From positions 1 through 42,412 of the forward strand of contig JAFWSI010000064.1 of the NCBI GenBank assembly GCA_017519415.1: a stretch of 42,412 nucleotides of DNA, written 5' to 3'. Shown here piece by piece: positions 14,435 to 21,826 of the stretch. A model generated the notes under the pieces. That model was given only the letters and a program-made list of their open reading frames with translations. It ran no database searches and was not told the origin of the DNA. A program made the position numbers and the translations under genes. The DNA comes from Ruminococcus sp. Lineage in GTDB: Bacteria; Bacillota; Clostridia; Oscillospirales; Ruminococcaceae. Each line of letters starts with the position of its first letter. The stretch's first letter is position 1.

Positions 14435-15147
14435 CAGTGCTTACCGCAGCCGTGGTCGCCGCAGGAGTGCCCCTCGCCGTGATCGTGGTGGTGATCGCAG
14501 GTGGGGTTGGAATTCTGAACAAGGGTCTGTGCGAGGAAGGCTTTTACTGCGTCGTCGGCGCTGCCGGAGTTACCGCCGTAGAGGGTGATGCCCGCTTCCT
14601 GCATAGCCATCTGAGCGCCTCCGCCGATGCCTCCGCAGATAAGCACATCGGCTCCCGCGTTTTTCAAGAATCCCGCAAGTGCGCCGTGGCCTGCGCCCAT
14701 TGTTCCGACCACCTGCTCGCTGATTATCTTGCCGTCGGCGACGTCATAGAGCTTGAAATGCTCCGTTCTGCCGAAGTGCTGGAAGATCTGTCCGTTTTCA
14801 TAAGTTACTGCTATTCTCATAATCGTGCTTCCTTTCCGTGCGATCTCCTCCGAGACCGTGTTATCGAGAGTGTAATTTCCGCCCGAAATGACGATGCGCC
14901 TGCCCTCCACCAAAGCCTGTGCCAGCTTTTTCCGGGCACTGTCGTATATCGCCGTAACGGTGGTCCGGGCAACGTTCATCTCGCCCGCGCACTGCTCCTG
15001 GGTCTTGCCGGCGTAGTCGATAAGGCGTATGGTCTCAAACTCGTCCAGCGACATTGTCACCGTATCGTTTGCCGTGTCCTGATCCGGGGCAAAGCTCCAG
15101 TAATCGGGGTAACAGCAGATACGGCGGGATTTCTGAGGTCTTGGCAT
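14434..15147 (-). CDS. DUF134 DNA-binding domain fused to a NifX/NifB-type FeMo-co-binding domain
   Basis: A 237-residue fusion. Residues 1 to about 95 are DUF134: MPRPQKSRRICCYPDY and a sigma-70-like HTH (EFETIRLIDYAGKTQEQCA, then VARTTVTAIYDSARKKL). Residues 110 to about 210 are a dinitrogenase iron-molybdenum cofactor domain (FQHFGRTEHFKLY, GAGHGALAGFL, CGGIGGGAQMAM). The tail is His/Cys-rich (DHHHDHGEGHSCGDHGCGKH) and likely binds metal. The ATG at 15147 has AGGAG upstream; an in-frame ATG at 15204 lies in the promoter and is rejected. At the domain border an internal AAAGGAAG seven bases before ATG (14820) could start the NifX part alone. No nitrogenase genes are nearby, so the cluster or metal carried is unknown. 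Confidence 0.85.
   Translation of the reverse strand: MPRPQKSRRICCYPDYWSFAPDQDTANDTVTMSLDEFETIRLIDYAGKTQEQCAGEMNVARTTVTAIYDSARKKLAQALVEGRRIVISGGNYTLDNTVSEEIARKGSTIMRIAVTYENGQIFQHFGRTEHFKLYDVADGKIISEQVVGTMGAGHGALAGFLKNAGADVLICGGIGGGAQMAMQEAGITLYGGNSGSADDAVKAFLAQTLVQNSNPTCDHHHDHGEGHSCGDHGCGKH
14820..14835 (-). promoter_or_regulatory. Internal ribosome binding site at the DUF134/NifX domain border
   Basis: On the minus strand AAAGGAAG (14835-14828) lies seven bases before the in-frame ATG at 14820, the natural first residue (MRIAVTYENG) of stand-alone NifX-like proteins. It may give a short second product. Confidence 0.5.
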
Positions 15148-15175
15148 GGTCACATCTCCTTTCTGACTTATGTCG

Positions 15176-15204
15176 ATTATAACACAGTTTTCGACGTATG
15201 TCAA
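15176..15204 (-). promoter_or_regulatory. Promoter of the DUF134-NifX/MBL operon
   Basis: TTGACA (15204-15199), 17 bp, TATAAT (15181-15176), back to back with the chromate-transporter promoter on the other strand. Confidence 0.85.
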
Positions 15205-15222
15205 GTATTAACACAAAATTCA

Positions 15223-15251
15223 TTGACTGTATTCTTTGCCTGTGATATAAT
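15223..15251 (+). promoter_or_regulatory. Promoter of the chromate-transporter genes
   Basis: TTGACT (15223-15228), 17 bp, TATAAT (15246-15251), about 20 bp before the ATG at 15273, whose RBS is GGAGGTG. The two -35 boxes of the divergent promoters are only about 18 bp apart. Confidence 0.8.
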
Positions 15252-15272
15252 GACCTTGACGGAGGTGACGGC

Positions 15273-15830
15273 ATGAAAAAGAGCATAGAACTGTTCCTGA
15301 CCTTTATGAAGATCGGGGCATTCACTTTCGGAGGCGGGTATGCCATGATCCCGCTGATACAGAAAGAGGTCTGCGAGAACAAGAAATGGCTGAGCGAGAA
15401 GGATATCTCCGATATCGTTGCGATCTCCGAATCCACCCCCGGCCCCATAGCCATAAACGCCGCCACATTCATCGGATACCGCAGAGCAGGGCTTTTCGGA
15501 GCCTGTATGGCTACCCTCGGAGTTGTGCTGCCGTCGTTTCTGATAATATCCCTGATCTCTCTGATGCTCACGGAGTTCCAGAACTATAAGCCTGTCCGCT
15601 ATGCTTTTATGGGCATCCGAGCGGCGGTGCTGGCTCTTATACTTAAAGCCCTGTGGATGATGTTCAGGTCCTCAAAGAAAAATGTGATCTCCTATTGCAT
15701 TATGGGCGTTTCTCTTGTCCTTACCGCGTTTCTGAAGATCGACGCTGTCTTTGTCATTATCGGCTGCGGGCTCTTCGGGCTGCTGTGGTCGCTGACGGCG
15801 GGAAAGGAGCAGAGCAATGATACTGACTGA
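15273..15830 (+). CDS. Chromate transporter, half-size CHR subunit 1
   Basis: A 185-residue membrane protein made of one CHR domain with the family signature FTFGGGYAMIPLIQKE (about 16-31) and SESTPGPIAINAATFIG (about 50-66), then hydrophobic helices. Short CHR proteins work as pairs of oppositely oriented halves and export chromate or take up a related anion. It overlaps the next gene by 14 bases, as expected of a heteromeric pair. Many such pairs in anaerobes are not proven chromate carriers. Confidence 0.9.
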   Translation: MKKSIELFLTFMKIGAFTFGGGYAMIPLIQKEVCENKKWLSEKDISDIVAISESTPGPIAINAATFIGYRRAGLFGACMATLGVVLPSFLIISLISLMLTEFQNYKPVRYAFMGIRAAVLALILKALWMMFRSSKKNVISYCIMGVSLVLTAFLKIDAVFVIIGCGLFGLLWSLTAGKEQSNDTD

Positions 15831-16383
15831 GCTGTTCCTTATCTTTATGAAGATCGGCGCCTTCACCTTCGGCGGCGGGTATGCCATGATCGCCATGATC
15901 CAAGCCGAGGCAGAGCAAAACGGCTGGCTGACACAGGAGCAGCTTGTGGATTTTGTGGCTCTGAGCGAGAGCACTCCCGGGCCTCTTGCCTTAAATATGG
16001 CCACTTTCGTGGGTCTGAAAACAGGAGGCATACTCGGTGCTATGATCGCCACGGCGGGCATCGTTCTGCCCTCATTCATTATAATACTTATCATAGCCAA
16101 GTGCTTTGAAAAGTTCAGAAAGAGCAAGGCCTTGGACGGGATAATGTCTGGCTTGAAGCCTGCCGTTGTGGGACTCATCGGAGCCGCATTTATCTCCGTT
16201 GCAAGGACAGTCTTCTTTCCCTCGGGGGTCAGCTTCGCTGCTTTGTCCGAAGCGAGCTTCTGGGTATTCCTCAGCATATTTGCGCTGACCGCAGTGCTGG
16301 CATTCAAAAAGATACACCCCATCCGCATTATCCTGCTCTCGGCTGCAATAGGCATCGGGGCAGGGTACGGCTTGGAACTATAA
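15817..16383 (+). CDS. Chromate transporter, half-size CHR subunit 2
   Basis: A 188-residue CHR-domain partner of the preceding gene with FTFGGGYAMIAMIQAE and SESTPGPLALNMATFVG at the same relative places. The 14-base overlap with the first subunit suggests coupled translation and a 1:1 complex in the membrane. The two copies are related but clearly diverged, so this is an old pair rather than a recent duplication. Confidence 0.9.
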   Translation: MILTELFLIFMKIGAFTFGGGYAMIAMIQAEAEQNGWLTQEQLVDFVALSESTPGPLALNMATFVGLKTGGILGAMIATAGIVLPSFIIILIIAKCFEKFRKSKALDGIMSGLKPAVVGLIGAAFISVARTVFFPSGVSFAALSEASFWVFLSIFALTAVLAFKKIHPIRIILLSAAIGIGAGYGLEL

Positions 16384-16402
16384 AATTATTAGGAGAATAG
16401 GA

Positions 16403-16597
16403 ATGACAGAAGTTCAGCTCATCCCCCTCGACCCCTCTGACCGGGAGCAGTTCATCAGGGACAATCAGGAGGCCTTCAAGTACGGTGCTTTGGAGGAGTT
16501 CGGGCAGCGTGACGATCACTTTGAGGAAGACGGCGCCACAATCCCCGTAGATGTGCGATCTACGGGGGATTTTTTTTGCTTGTGTAACGGTAAATAA
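16403..16597 (+). pseudogene. Truncated GNAT-family acetyltransferase N-terminus
   Basis: The frame starts after a good RBS (AGGAG) with MTEVQLIPLDPSDREQFIRD and has the start of a GNAT-type protein through about FGQRDDHFEEDG. It then runs straight into the stem of a perfect terminator, so the acetyl-CoA-binding part is missing. It is the third gene of the chromate-transporter transcript. A deletion that joined the gene to a terminator explains the layout. Confidence 0.6.
16541..16578 (+). terminator. Strong terminator of the chromate-transporter operon
   Basis: ATCCCCGTAGAT pairs with ATCTACGGGGGAT (one bulge) around GTGCG and is followed by eight T. Confidence 0.9.
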
Positions 16598-16655
16598 TGA
16601 CCAAGAATATTGTTCTGCTGAAACGATTCAAAATGCATCATCGGTTTTGCCTGAA

Positions 16656-16687
16656 CAAAAAACCAGACCGCCTTTTCAGACGGTCTG
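16656..16687 (-). terminator. Terminator at the end of the metallophosphoesterase gene
   Basis: CAGACCG (16687-16681 on minus) pairs with CGGTCTG (16670-16664) and is followed by GTTTTTTG. The stem overlaps the last codons of the gene. Confidence 0.7.
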
Positions 16688-17284
16688 ATCGGATTGCTTG
16701 GGTCTTAGGCTCATTTGATTCTGCATATAATCTTCTTCGGTTTGATTCTTTATGTATTCACGTATGACTTTTTCGTTTCGTCCTACAGTGATGACATACT
16801 TTCCTTCCGGTCTTGCCTTGAGCTCATTCACGGCGATGCGTTTATCACAGTCATAGTCCTCTCTGCCGAGGATCACAAGATCATCAAGTTCAAAATATTC
16901 ATCACATAGAATGTGGATCCCGTTTGATGTTATCGCATTTTCCAGTTCGCTGTCAGAGTAGGTCCTGCCGCCCACGTCATCACTGTGGTTCTGACGGTCA
17001 TGATTGCCGTAGGTAAAATAGGTGGGGATACCCAGCGAGCCGATCAGCTCATAGATATACTCCATATCCTCTTTCGTCGTGAACTCATCGGTGATATCGC
17101 CGCCCAGCACCAATAGTTCCGGCTGCTCGTTTTTGATCTCGTTAAACACCTTTTCGACTGTTCCCTTGGTCTGGGTATTTCCATAGTGCAGATCTGAGAT
17201 ATAGACCAGCTTATGATCGCGCATGAGTTTGTCTGAGGTATAAGTATGGATCTTCGGAGTGACGACCTGCGAATTGATCACCAT
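16676..17284 (-). CDS. Metallophosphoesterase (YkuE/calcineurin-like), C-terminally replaced
   Basis: The 202 residues hold the first metal-site motifs of calcineurin-like phosphoesterases: SDLHYG (about 30-35), GGDITDE (about 61-67) and GNHDRQ (about 95-100). The later GHTH motif that completes the di-metal site is missing. From about residue 165 the sequence changes to VITVGRNEKVIREYIKNQ and a short tail that resembles the C-terminus of IS200-type TnpA transposases. Its N-terminal membrane part is broken off at 17285-17629. The whole locus is a decayed YkuE-type membrane phosphoesterase and is unlikely to be active. Confidence 0.65.
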   Translation of the reverse strand: MVINSQVVTPKIHTYTSDKLMRDHKLVYISDLHYGNTQTKGTVEKVFNEIKNEQPELLVLGGDITDEFTTKEDMEYIYELIGSLGIPTYFTYGNHDRQNHSDDVGGRTYSDSELENAITSNGIHILCDEYFELDDLVILGREDYDCDKRIAVNELKARPEGKYVITVGRNEKVIREYIKNQTEEDYMQNQMSLRPKQSDQTV

Positions 17285-17629
17285 TTACGCAAGATACGCA
17301 AGGGTCACTGTCATGCCTGCGATAAAACGGAGGAGCATTTTCATGCCGTTCTTTTTAAACAGTTTAATAAGGAGGAATACCAGCTCTGTCACGGCATCCG
17401 CCAGCAGCGCTGTATAGAGCATAGCAAGGAAGCACTGGAGCAGACGCGGCAAAAGTGCTGCGGACGCGATATCAAGATAAGCGCACACGACAGCAAGCAG
17501 TGTTTCCGAAACGATACCTATAACACTGATCCACCGTCTGTCTTTCTGAGAGGTATCCACGCCGCGAACAACGCGCCGTAAACCGCCGCAGTCAATATGA
17601 ACCAAAGGATGAATTTGAATACTGTCATA
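17285..17629 (-). pseudogene. Broken N-terminal membrane domain of the metallophosphoesterase
   Basis: From the ATG at 17629 (RBS GGCGGTG) the frame reads MTVFKFILWFILTAAVYGAL and stops after about 36 residues. Another frame takes over near 17515-17540 and continues through two hydrophobic helices (VSETLLAVVCAYLDI, LLPRLLQCFLAMLY) and KNGMKMLLRFIAGMTVTLAYLA, ending in TAA three bases before the phosphoesterase ATG. Together these are the 3-4 helix membrane anchor typical of YkuE-like proteins, split by a frameshift and a stop. Confidence 0.6.
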
Positions 17630-17639
17630 TTATCACCGC

Positions 17640-18037
17640 CATTAGCTTTCTCTGATATAATCGGTAATGTAATGCATGCTTACTGCAAAAAGGAAACGCT
17701 GAACCTATCCTGCATTTCATGTCCGGTCACTATTCAGTCTGACCATCTGCTCATTATGAGCAACGCTCTGAACAAGTGAATCTGAACAACGCCCTGGGCA
17801 AGACCTCGGCTCCCACCTGTGGCAGAATATTGCTCACCGCGTTGCACGCACCCGCCGCTGAACCTGATCACACATATAAACAAAGGCCGACCCGGACTAA
17901 CGTTCAGGTCGGCTTTGATGTTTTCATTGCAGCGGGTGCAGGTCTTTATGTTTATTTCAGAATGACCCACTCCCCCAGCTCGGGCGGGCATTTATGTGTG
18001 ATCCTGCTCTAGGGATGGGCGTGCCCTCCCGGGGAGA
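17640..18037. other. Gene-free stretch with a hairpin and an 11-bp inverted repeat
   Basis: No convincing gene is seen. GCCGACC/GGTCGGC (17886-17913) form a hairpin followed by TTTGATGTTTT on the plus strand. GATCACACATA (17866-17876) and its inverted copy TATGTGTGATC (17992-18002) flank that hairpin and about 115 bp of sequence, which could be a small element or an RNA fold. Confidence 0.5.
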
Positions 18038-18223
18038 TCACTTTGTATTTGTTTTGACAGCGTGGCACTTACCGTGCATAGCACAGTTCGCACAGCCGCA
18101 TCCGCAGCCGCCCTTGCCGGACTTTTTGTCCTTTATCATCGAACGAACCGCAAGAGCGATCACCGCCGCCAATACGAGGATAACGATAATAGTTCCGATG
18201 TTTGCGCTTAACCATGCTGCCAT
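18038..18223 (-). CDS. FeoB-associated Cys-rich membrane protein
   Basis: A 61-residue protein with one transmembrane helix (about residues 9-27), a basic stretch (KDKKSGKGG) and the cysteine cluster GGCGCGCANCAMHGKC. This is the pattern of the small FeoB-associated Cys-rich proteins that follow feoB in Firmicutes, a likely functional analogue of FeoC. It lies 13 bases after feoB on the same strand and is the last gene of the feo operon. The cysteines may bind iron or an Fe-S cluster; this is an inference. Confidence 0.85.
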   Translation of the reverse strand: MAAWLSANIGTIIVILVLAAVIALAVRSMIKDKKSGKGGCGCGCANCAMHGKCHAVKTNTK

Positions 18224-18236
18224 ACTTACATCTCCT

Positions 18237-20747
18237 TTATGCCTTGCTGTTTGCGAGCCTTGCGCTCAGTTTTGTTGCTTCCTTATAGGGCCTGAAAAGC
18301 ATATAGATCATACCGGCGAGTATCAGCACAGCGGCGATAAGGCCGATGACGTTGACACCGCTCGTAAAGAGCAGGCCAAACTGGTTTATCATCAGCGCGA
18401 TGCAGTACGCAAAGCCGCACTGATAGCCTACTGCGAACAGCGTCCACTTGGGGCTGTTCATCTCGCGCTTGATAGCGCCGATAGCCGCAAAGCAGGGTGC
18501 GCAGAGCAGGTTGAACACCAGGAATGAGAAGCCTGCAATTCCGGTGAAGGAGACGGCAAGGTTCTGCCAGGTGGTGAGCTCTCCGCCGCCGTAGAGGATA
18601 CCCATTGTGCCGACGATGTTTTCCTTTGCCACTAGACCAGTGAAGGAGGCCACAGCTGCCTGCCAGTTGCCCCAGCCGAGAGGCGAGAAGATCCATGCGA
18701 TGCCGTTTCCGATCTTCGCAAGGATAGACGCATCAAGCTGATCCTTCTCAAGCATTGAGAAGCTGCCGTCAACAAAGCCGAAGCGGCTGGTGAACCATAC
18801 AAAGATAGTTGAGATCAGGATGACAGTACCTGCTTTCTTGATGAAAGACCAGCCGCGCTCCCACATTGAGCGGAGCACGTTGCCCGCGGTGGGCAGGTGG
18901 TAGGCCGGCAGCTCCATAACGAAGGGAGCAGGGTCGCCGGCAAACATCCTGGTCTTTTTCAGCATAATGCCGGAGATGATTATTGCCGCCATACCGATGA
19001 AATATGCCGAGGTGGATACCCAGGCCGAGCCGCCGAAAAGGGCTCCTGCTATCATTGCGATGAACGGCACCTTTGCTCCGCAGGGGATGAAGGTGGTGGT
19101 AATTATGGTCATACGGCGGTCACGTTCATTCTCGATGGTACGGGAAGCCATGATACCGGGAACTCCGCAGCCCACGCCTACCAGCATAGGTATGAAGCTC
19201 TTGCCCGAAAGACCGAACTTGCGGAAGATCCTGTCAAGGACGAAGGCGATACGAGCCATATAGCCGCAGGCTTCAAGGAAGGCCAGCAGCAGGAACAGCA
19301 CAAGCATCTGCGGAACAAATCCGAGAACTGCGCCCACACCTGCGATGATGCCGTCAAGGATCAGTCCCTTGAGCCATTCGGCAGCGCCTGCATTGTCGAG
19401 ACCTTTCTCAGCAAGCGCAGGCAGTGAGGGTACGAACACGCCGTAATCCTCCATAGCGGGGGCATCATAATGGGGCTTGTATTCGGTATTGAGATACTGG
19501 GCAGCCGCATCCTCCAGAGCTGCTTTGTCAGCGGTCTCGGTGGAGGTCTCCAGAGTTTCCTCATCTTCAAGGGTGTACTCCACGCTCGCATCAGCCGGCG
19601 TTGCTGCGATCAGCCCGTCAAGAGCCGCCTTTGCGGCTGCCTCGTCGAAATCCTCAGCCTCGGTGTCGAGAGTTGCGGAAAAAGCCTCGACGTCGCCGTA
19701 CTGCTCCGCAAAGGCGAGGAGTATGTCATTGGTGTCTCCGTATTTTTCCTCCGCCTCTTCAAAGTCTCCGGAGCCGATACCCAGCAGGTGCCAACCGTCA
19801 CCGAAGACGCCGTCGTTGACCCAATCGGTCATGGGAGTTCCCACGGCTACCATTGAGATCCAGTAGACCGCGAACATTATCACCGCGAAGATCGGCAGAC
19901 CCAGCCAGCGGTTAGTAACTACCCTATCGATCTTATCAGATGTGGAGAGTGACGCGGTGCTCTGCTTCTTGTAGCAGGACTTTATCACATCAGATATGTA
20001 GATATAGCGCTCGTTGGTGATGATGCTCTCGGCATCGTCATCAAGCTCCTTTTCTGCGGCGGCGATGTCCTTCTCGATGTGGGAGAGGGTCTGCTCCGGG
20101 AGGTTAAGCTGTTCAAGGACTTTTTCGTCACGCTCGAATATCTTTAAGGCGTACCAGCGCTGCTGCTCCTCCGGCAGATCGTGAACGACAGCCTCCTCGA
20201 TGTGGGCAATGGCGTGCTCCACTACGCCGTTAAAGGTGTGCATGGGAACAGTCTTTTCGTTCTGCGCCGCGTCGATGGCTGCCTCGGCGGCCTCGGTGAT
20301 GCCCGTACCCTTTAGAGCGGAGATCTCCACTGCCCGACATCCGAGGCGCAGACCCAGCTCTGCGGTGTCGATCTTATCTCCGTTCTTCTTCACCACATCC
20401 ATCATATTTACTGCAAGCACCACCGGGATGCCCAGCTCGGTGAGCTGTGTGGTGAGGTAGAGGTTTCGCTCCAGGTTCGTGCCGTCGATGATGTTCAGTA
20501 TGGCATCTGGGCGCTCACCGATGAGGTAATTCCTCGCCACCACTTCTTCAAGGGTGTAGGGCGAGAGCGAATAAATGCCCGGCAAGTCAACAATAGTGAC
20601 GTCCTCGTGCTTTTTGAGCTTGCCCTCTTTTTTCTCCACAGTTACTCCCGGCCAGTTCCCGACAAACTGATTTGAACCTGTAAGCGCATTGAAAAGCGTG
20701 GTCTTTCCACAGTTCGGATTACCCGCAAGCGCTATTTTAATACTCAT
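18237..20747 (-). CDS. feoB: Ferrous iron transport protein B, with a large acidic insertion
   Basis: An 836-residue GTP-gated Fe(II) transporter. The N-terminal G domain has GNPNCGKT (9-16), DLPG (54-57) and NMMD (114-117), followed by the GDI-like helical domain. The membrane core contains GFVPQM, CGVPGIMASR and PCGAKVPF. Between TM1 (about 288-305) and the next helices there is an acidic insertion of about 110 residues (about 322-435, rich in E, D, A, T) that is absent from FeoB proteins of about 700 residues. The start at 20747 has GGAGG upstream; an in-frame ATG at 20762 overlaps the RBS. It is preceded by two feoA genes and a DtxR-like box (20766-20781). Confidence 0.95.
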   Translation of the reverse strand: MSIKIALAGNPNCGKTTLFNALTGSNQFVGNWPGVTVEKKEGKLKKHEDVTIVDLPGIYSLSPYTLEEVVARNYLIGERPDAILNIIDGTNLERNLYLTTQLTELGIPVVLAVNMMDVVKKNGDKIDTAELGLRLGCRAVEISALKGTGITEAAEAAIDAAQNEKTVPMHTFNGVVEHAIAHIEEAVVHDLPEEQQRWYALKIFERDEKVLEQLNLPEQTLSHIEKDIAAAEKELDDDAESIITNERYIYISDVIKSCYKKQSTASLSTSDKIDRVVTNRWLGLPIFAVIMFAVYWISMVAVGTPMTDWVNDGVFGDGWHLLGIGSGDFEEAEEKYGDTNDILLAFAEQYGDVEAFSATLDTEAEDFDEAAAKAALDGLIAATPADASVEYTLEDEETLETSTETADKAALEDAAAQYLNTEYKPHYDAPAMEDYGVFVPSLPALAEKGLDNAGAAEWLKGLILDGIIAGVGAVLGFVPQMLVLFLLLAFLEACGYMARIAFVLDRIFRKFGLSGKSFIPMLVGVGCGVPGIMASRTIENERDRRMTIITTTFIPCGAKVPFIAMIAGALFGGSAWVSTSAYFIGMAAIIISGIMLKKTRMFAGDPAPFVMELPAYHLPTAGNVLRSMWERGWSFIKKAGTVILISTIFVWFTSRFGFVDGSFSMLEKDQLDASILAKIGNGIAWIFSPLGWGNWQAAVASFTGLVAKENIVGTMGILYGGGELTTWQNLAVSFTGIAGFSFLVFNLLCAPCFAAIGAIKREMNSPKWTLFAVGYQCGFAYCIALMINQFGLLFTSGVNVIGLIAAVLILAGMIYMLFRPYKEATKLSARLANSKA

Positions 20748-20765
20748 ATCTCTTTCCTCCATGTT

Positions 20766-20781
20766 GTTAGCCTTAGCTAAC
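20766..20781. promoter_or_regulatory. DtxR/IdeR-like iron box between feoA and feoB
   Basis: GTTAGCCTTAGCTAAC, an almost perfect dyad of the TTAG...CTAA type, lies 19 bp upstream of the feoB start. Confidence 0.6.
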
Positions 20782-20829
20782 CCTGCATCAAAAATTTATC
20801 GCCCCAGGCGATACCTGAATCATCAACTG

Positions 20830-21051
20830 TCAATTAACCTCGACCATTTCCGCATCGGCCTTACGGATCGACAGCTCGTAGCCGCGGACGGTTATCTCCA
20901 CCGGGTCCCCGAGGGGTGCTACCTTGCGGACGGTGACATCCGTACCCTTGGTCATTCCCATATCCATAATGCGCCTTCTTACCGCGCCCTCGCCGTGTAT
21001 CTTGACTATCTTAGCCGTCTGCCCTATGGGTATATCTCTGAGTGTTTTCAT
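20830..21051 (-). CDS. feoA: FeoA-family protein (SH3-like), copy 1
   Basis: A 73-residue SH3-like protein with the FeoA pattern: MKTLRDIPIGQTAKIVKI, RRRIMDMGMTKGTDVTVRK, DPVEITVRGYELSIRK. FeoA binds the cytoplasmic part of FeoB and is needed for iron uptake. It lies between a second feoA gene (9 bases upstream) and feoB (82 bases downstream) on the same strand. Confidence 0.92.
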   Translation of the reverse strand: MKTLRDIPIGQTAKIVKIHGEGAVRRRIMDMGMTKGTDVTVRKVAPLGDPVEITVRGYELSIRKADAEMVEVN

Positions 21052-21060
21052 TCTTTCACC

Positions 21061-21273
21061 TCATATCATTATCTTTCTTGCAAGCTCTTCGCTGACTGCG
21101 ATACGCGACTCCTTGACCTTGACTATCACATTGCCGCCCAGCTTTGAAACCACGCTGACCGTGCCTCCCGCATGGAAGCCCAGATCCTCAAGGTGTTTCT
21201 TAACCTCGGGAGTCCCGCCTATCCTGCGGATGACGAATTCCTTTTCCATATCAGCCATTACCAAAGGCATCAT
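21061..21273 (-). CDS. FeoA-family protein (SH3-like), copy 2
   Basis: A 70-residue FeoA-like protein (MEKEFVIRRIGGTPEVKKHL, DLGFHAGGTVSVVSKLGGNV, SRIAVSEELARKIMI). It has diverged from the first FeoA, and such two-FeoA operons are common in Clostridia. The start at 21273 follows GAGGTG; an upstream open frame would cross the DUF2325 remnant and is rejected. Its RBS is shared with the end of that remnant, which shows they were one operon. Confidence 0.88.
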   Translation of the reverse strand: MMPLVMADMEKEFVIRRIGGTPEVKKHLEDLGFHAGGTVSVVSKLGGNVIVKVKESRIAVSEELARKIMI

Positions 21274-21278
21274 TGTTT

Positions 21279-21491
21279 CACCTCTTATCCCTGTATTCTG
21301 AAAACAGCTCCCTGAGCGCACTGACACTTGAACTGTGCAGGTGTCTAACAGGCGTTCCCGACCTTTCGGAATGCTTCTTGACCCCTCCCGGCATCTTGTG
21401 CGAACACATTTGATTTGAAGCCCCTTGCGGTGCATATATCCTTATACCGGCCTGCCATGCGGTCGTTTCCGCCTACGATCACTACACTCAT
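21279..21491 (-). pseudogene. DUF2325 protein with an internal deletion and frameshift
   Basis: The ATG at 21491 with a strong RBS (GGAGG) begins MSVVIVGGNDRMAGRYKDIC, the typical start of DUF2325 proteins often found next to feoA. The frame stops after about 48 residues. In another frame the family's C-terminal motif HSSSVSALRELFSEYRD follows, ending in TGA just before feoA copy 2. The middle (with the usual second beta-alpha unit) is missing. Confidence 0.7.
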
Positions 21492-21509
21492 TTTCGCCTC
21501 CGTTACTAT

Positions 21510-21525
21510 GTTAGTCAAAGCTAAC
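21510..21525. promoter_or_regulatory. DtxR/IdeR-like iron box in the feo leader
   Basis: GTTAGTCAAAGCTAAC, a dyad with the same half-site as the box before feoB, lies downstream of the feo promoter. Confidence 0.55.
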
Positions 21526-21542
21526 CGATAAGCATTAAATAC

Positions 21543-21560
21543 GATTAGCTCTCGCTAACC
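21543..21560. promoter_or_regulatory. DtxR/IdeR-like iron box next to the feo -10
   Basis: GATTAGCTCTCGCTAACC is a TTAGC/GCTAA dyad just downstream of the -10 element, placed to block the polymerase when iron is present. Confidence 0.6.
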
Positions 21561-21567
21561 TACATTT

Positions 21568-21596
21568 ATAATATCACCTTATCTGACGGCTGTCAA
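21568..21596 (-). promoter_or_regulatory. Promoter of the feo operon
   Basis: TTGACA (21596-21591), 17 bp, TATTAT (21573-21568), about 100 bp upstream of the DUF2325 start. Confidence 0.7.
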
Positions 21597-21641
21597 GAAC
21601 GAACCGCCGGATCAATAAGAATTTGTAGATTTGTATAAATA

Positions 21642-21657
21642 ATTAGCCTAACCTAAT
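21642..21657. promoter_or_regulatory. DtxR/IdeR-like iron box upstream of the feo promoter
   Basis: ATTAGCCTAACCTAAT is very close to the classical DtxR/IdeR consensus (TTAGGTTAGCCTAA type). It lies about 45 bp upstream of the -35. Confidence 0.65.
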
Positions 21658-21826
21658 CGATTTTTATAGAATATTGAGAACTGATCTCAACATACTGCAG
21701 ACTTATCACCGGTTTCCGACTTGTGTCAGGTATTTACACAAAGCACATAAAACAATTTATAAAAGCTAAATCCGTAAGACACGCCGCCCGCGCATCTTCC
21801 GGCTTTTCACAAACTCAGTAATATAC

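Noticed and set aside
14434-15147. Evidence for nitrogen fixation from the NifX-like domain
   Set aside because: The domain occurs widely in non-fixing Clostridia and no nif structural genes are in the window.
17734-17991. A minus-strand frame with a CxxC pair (TCTRCNENI) that looks like a zinc ribbon
   Set aside because: Only one CxxC is present, there is no RBS, and the frame crosses the hairpin at 17886-17913.
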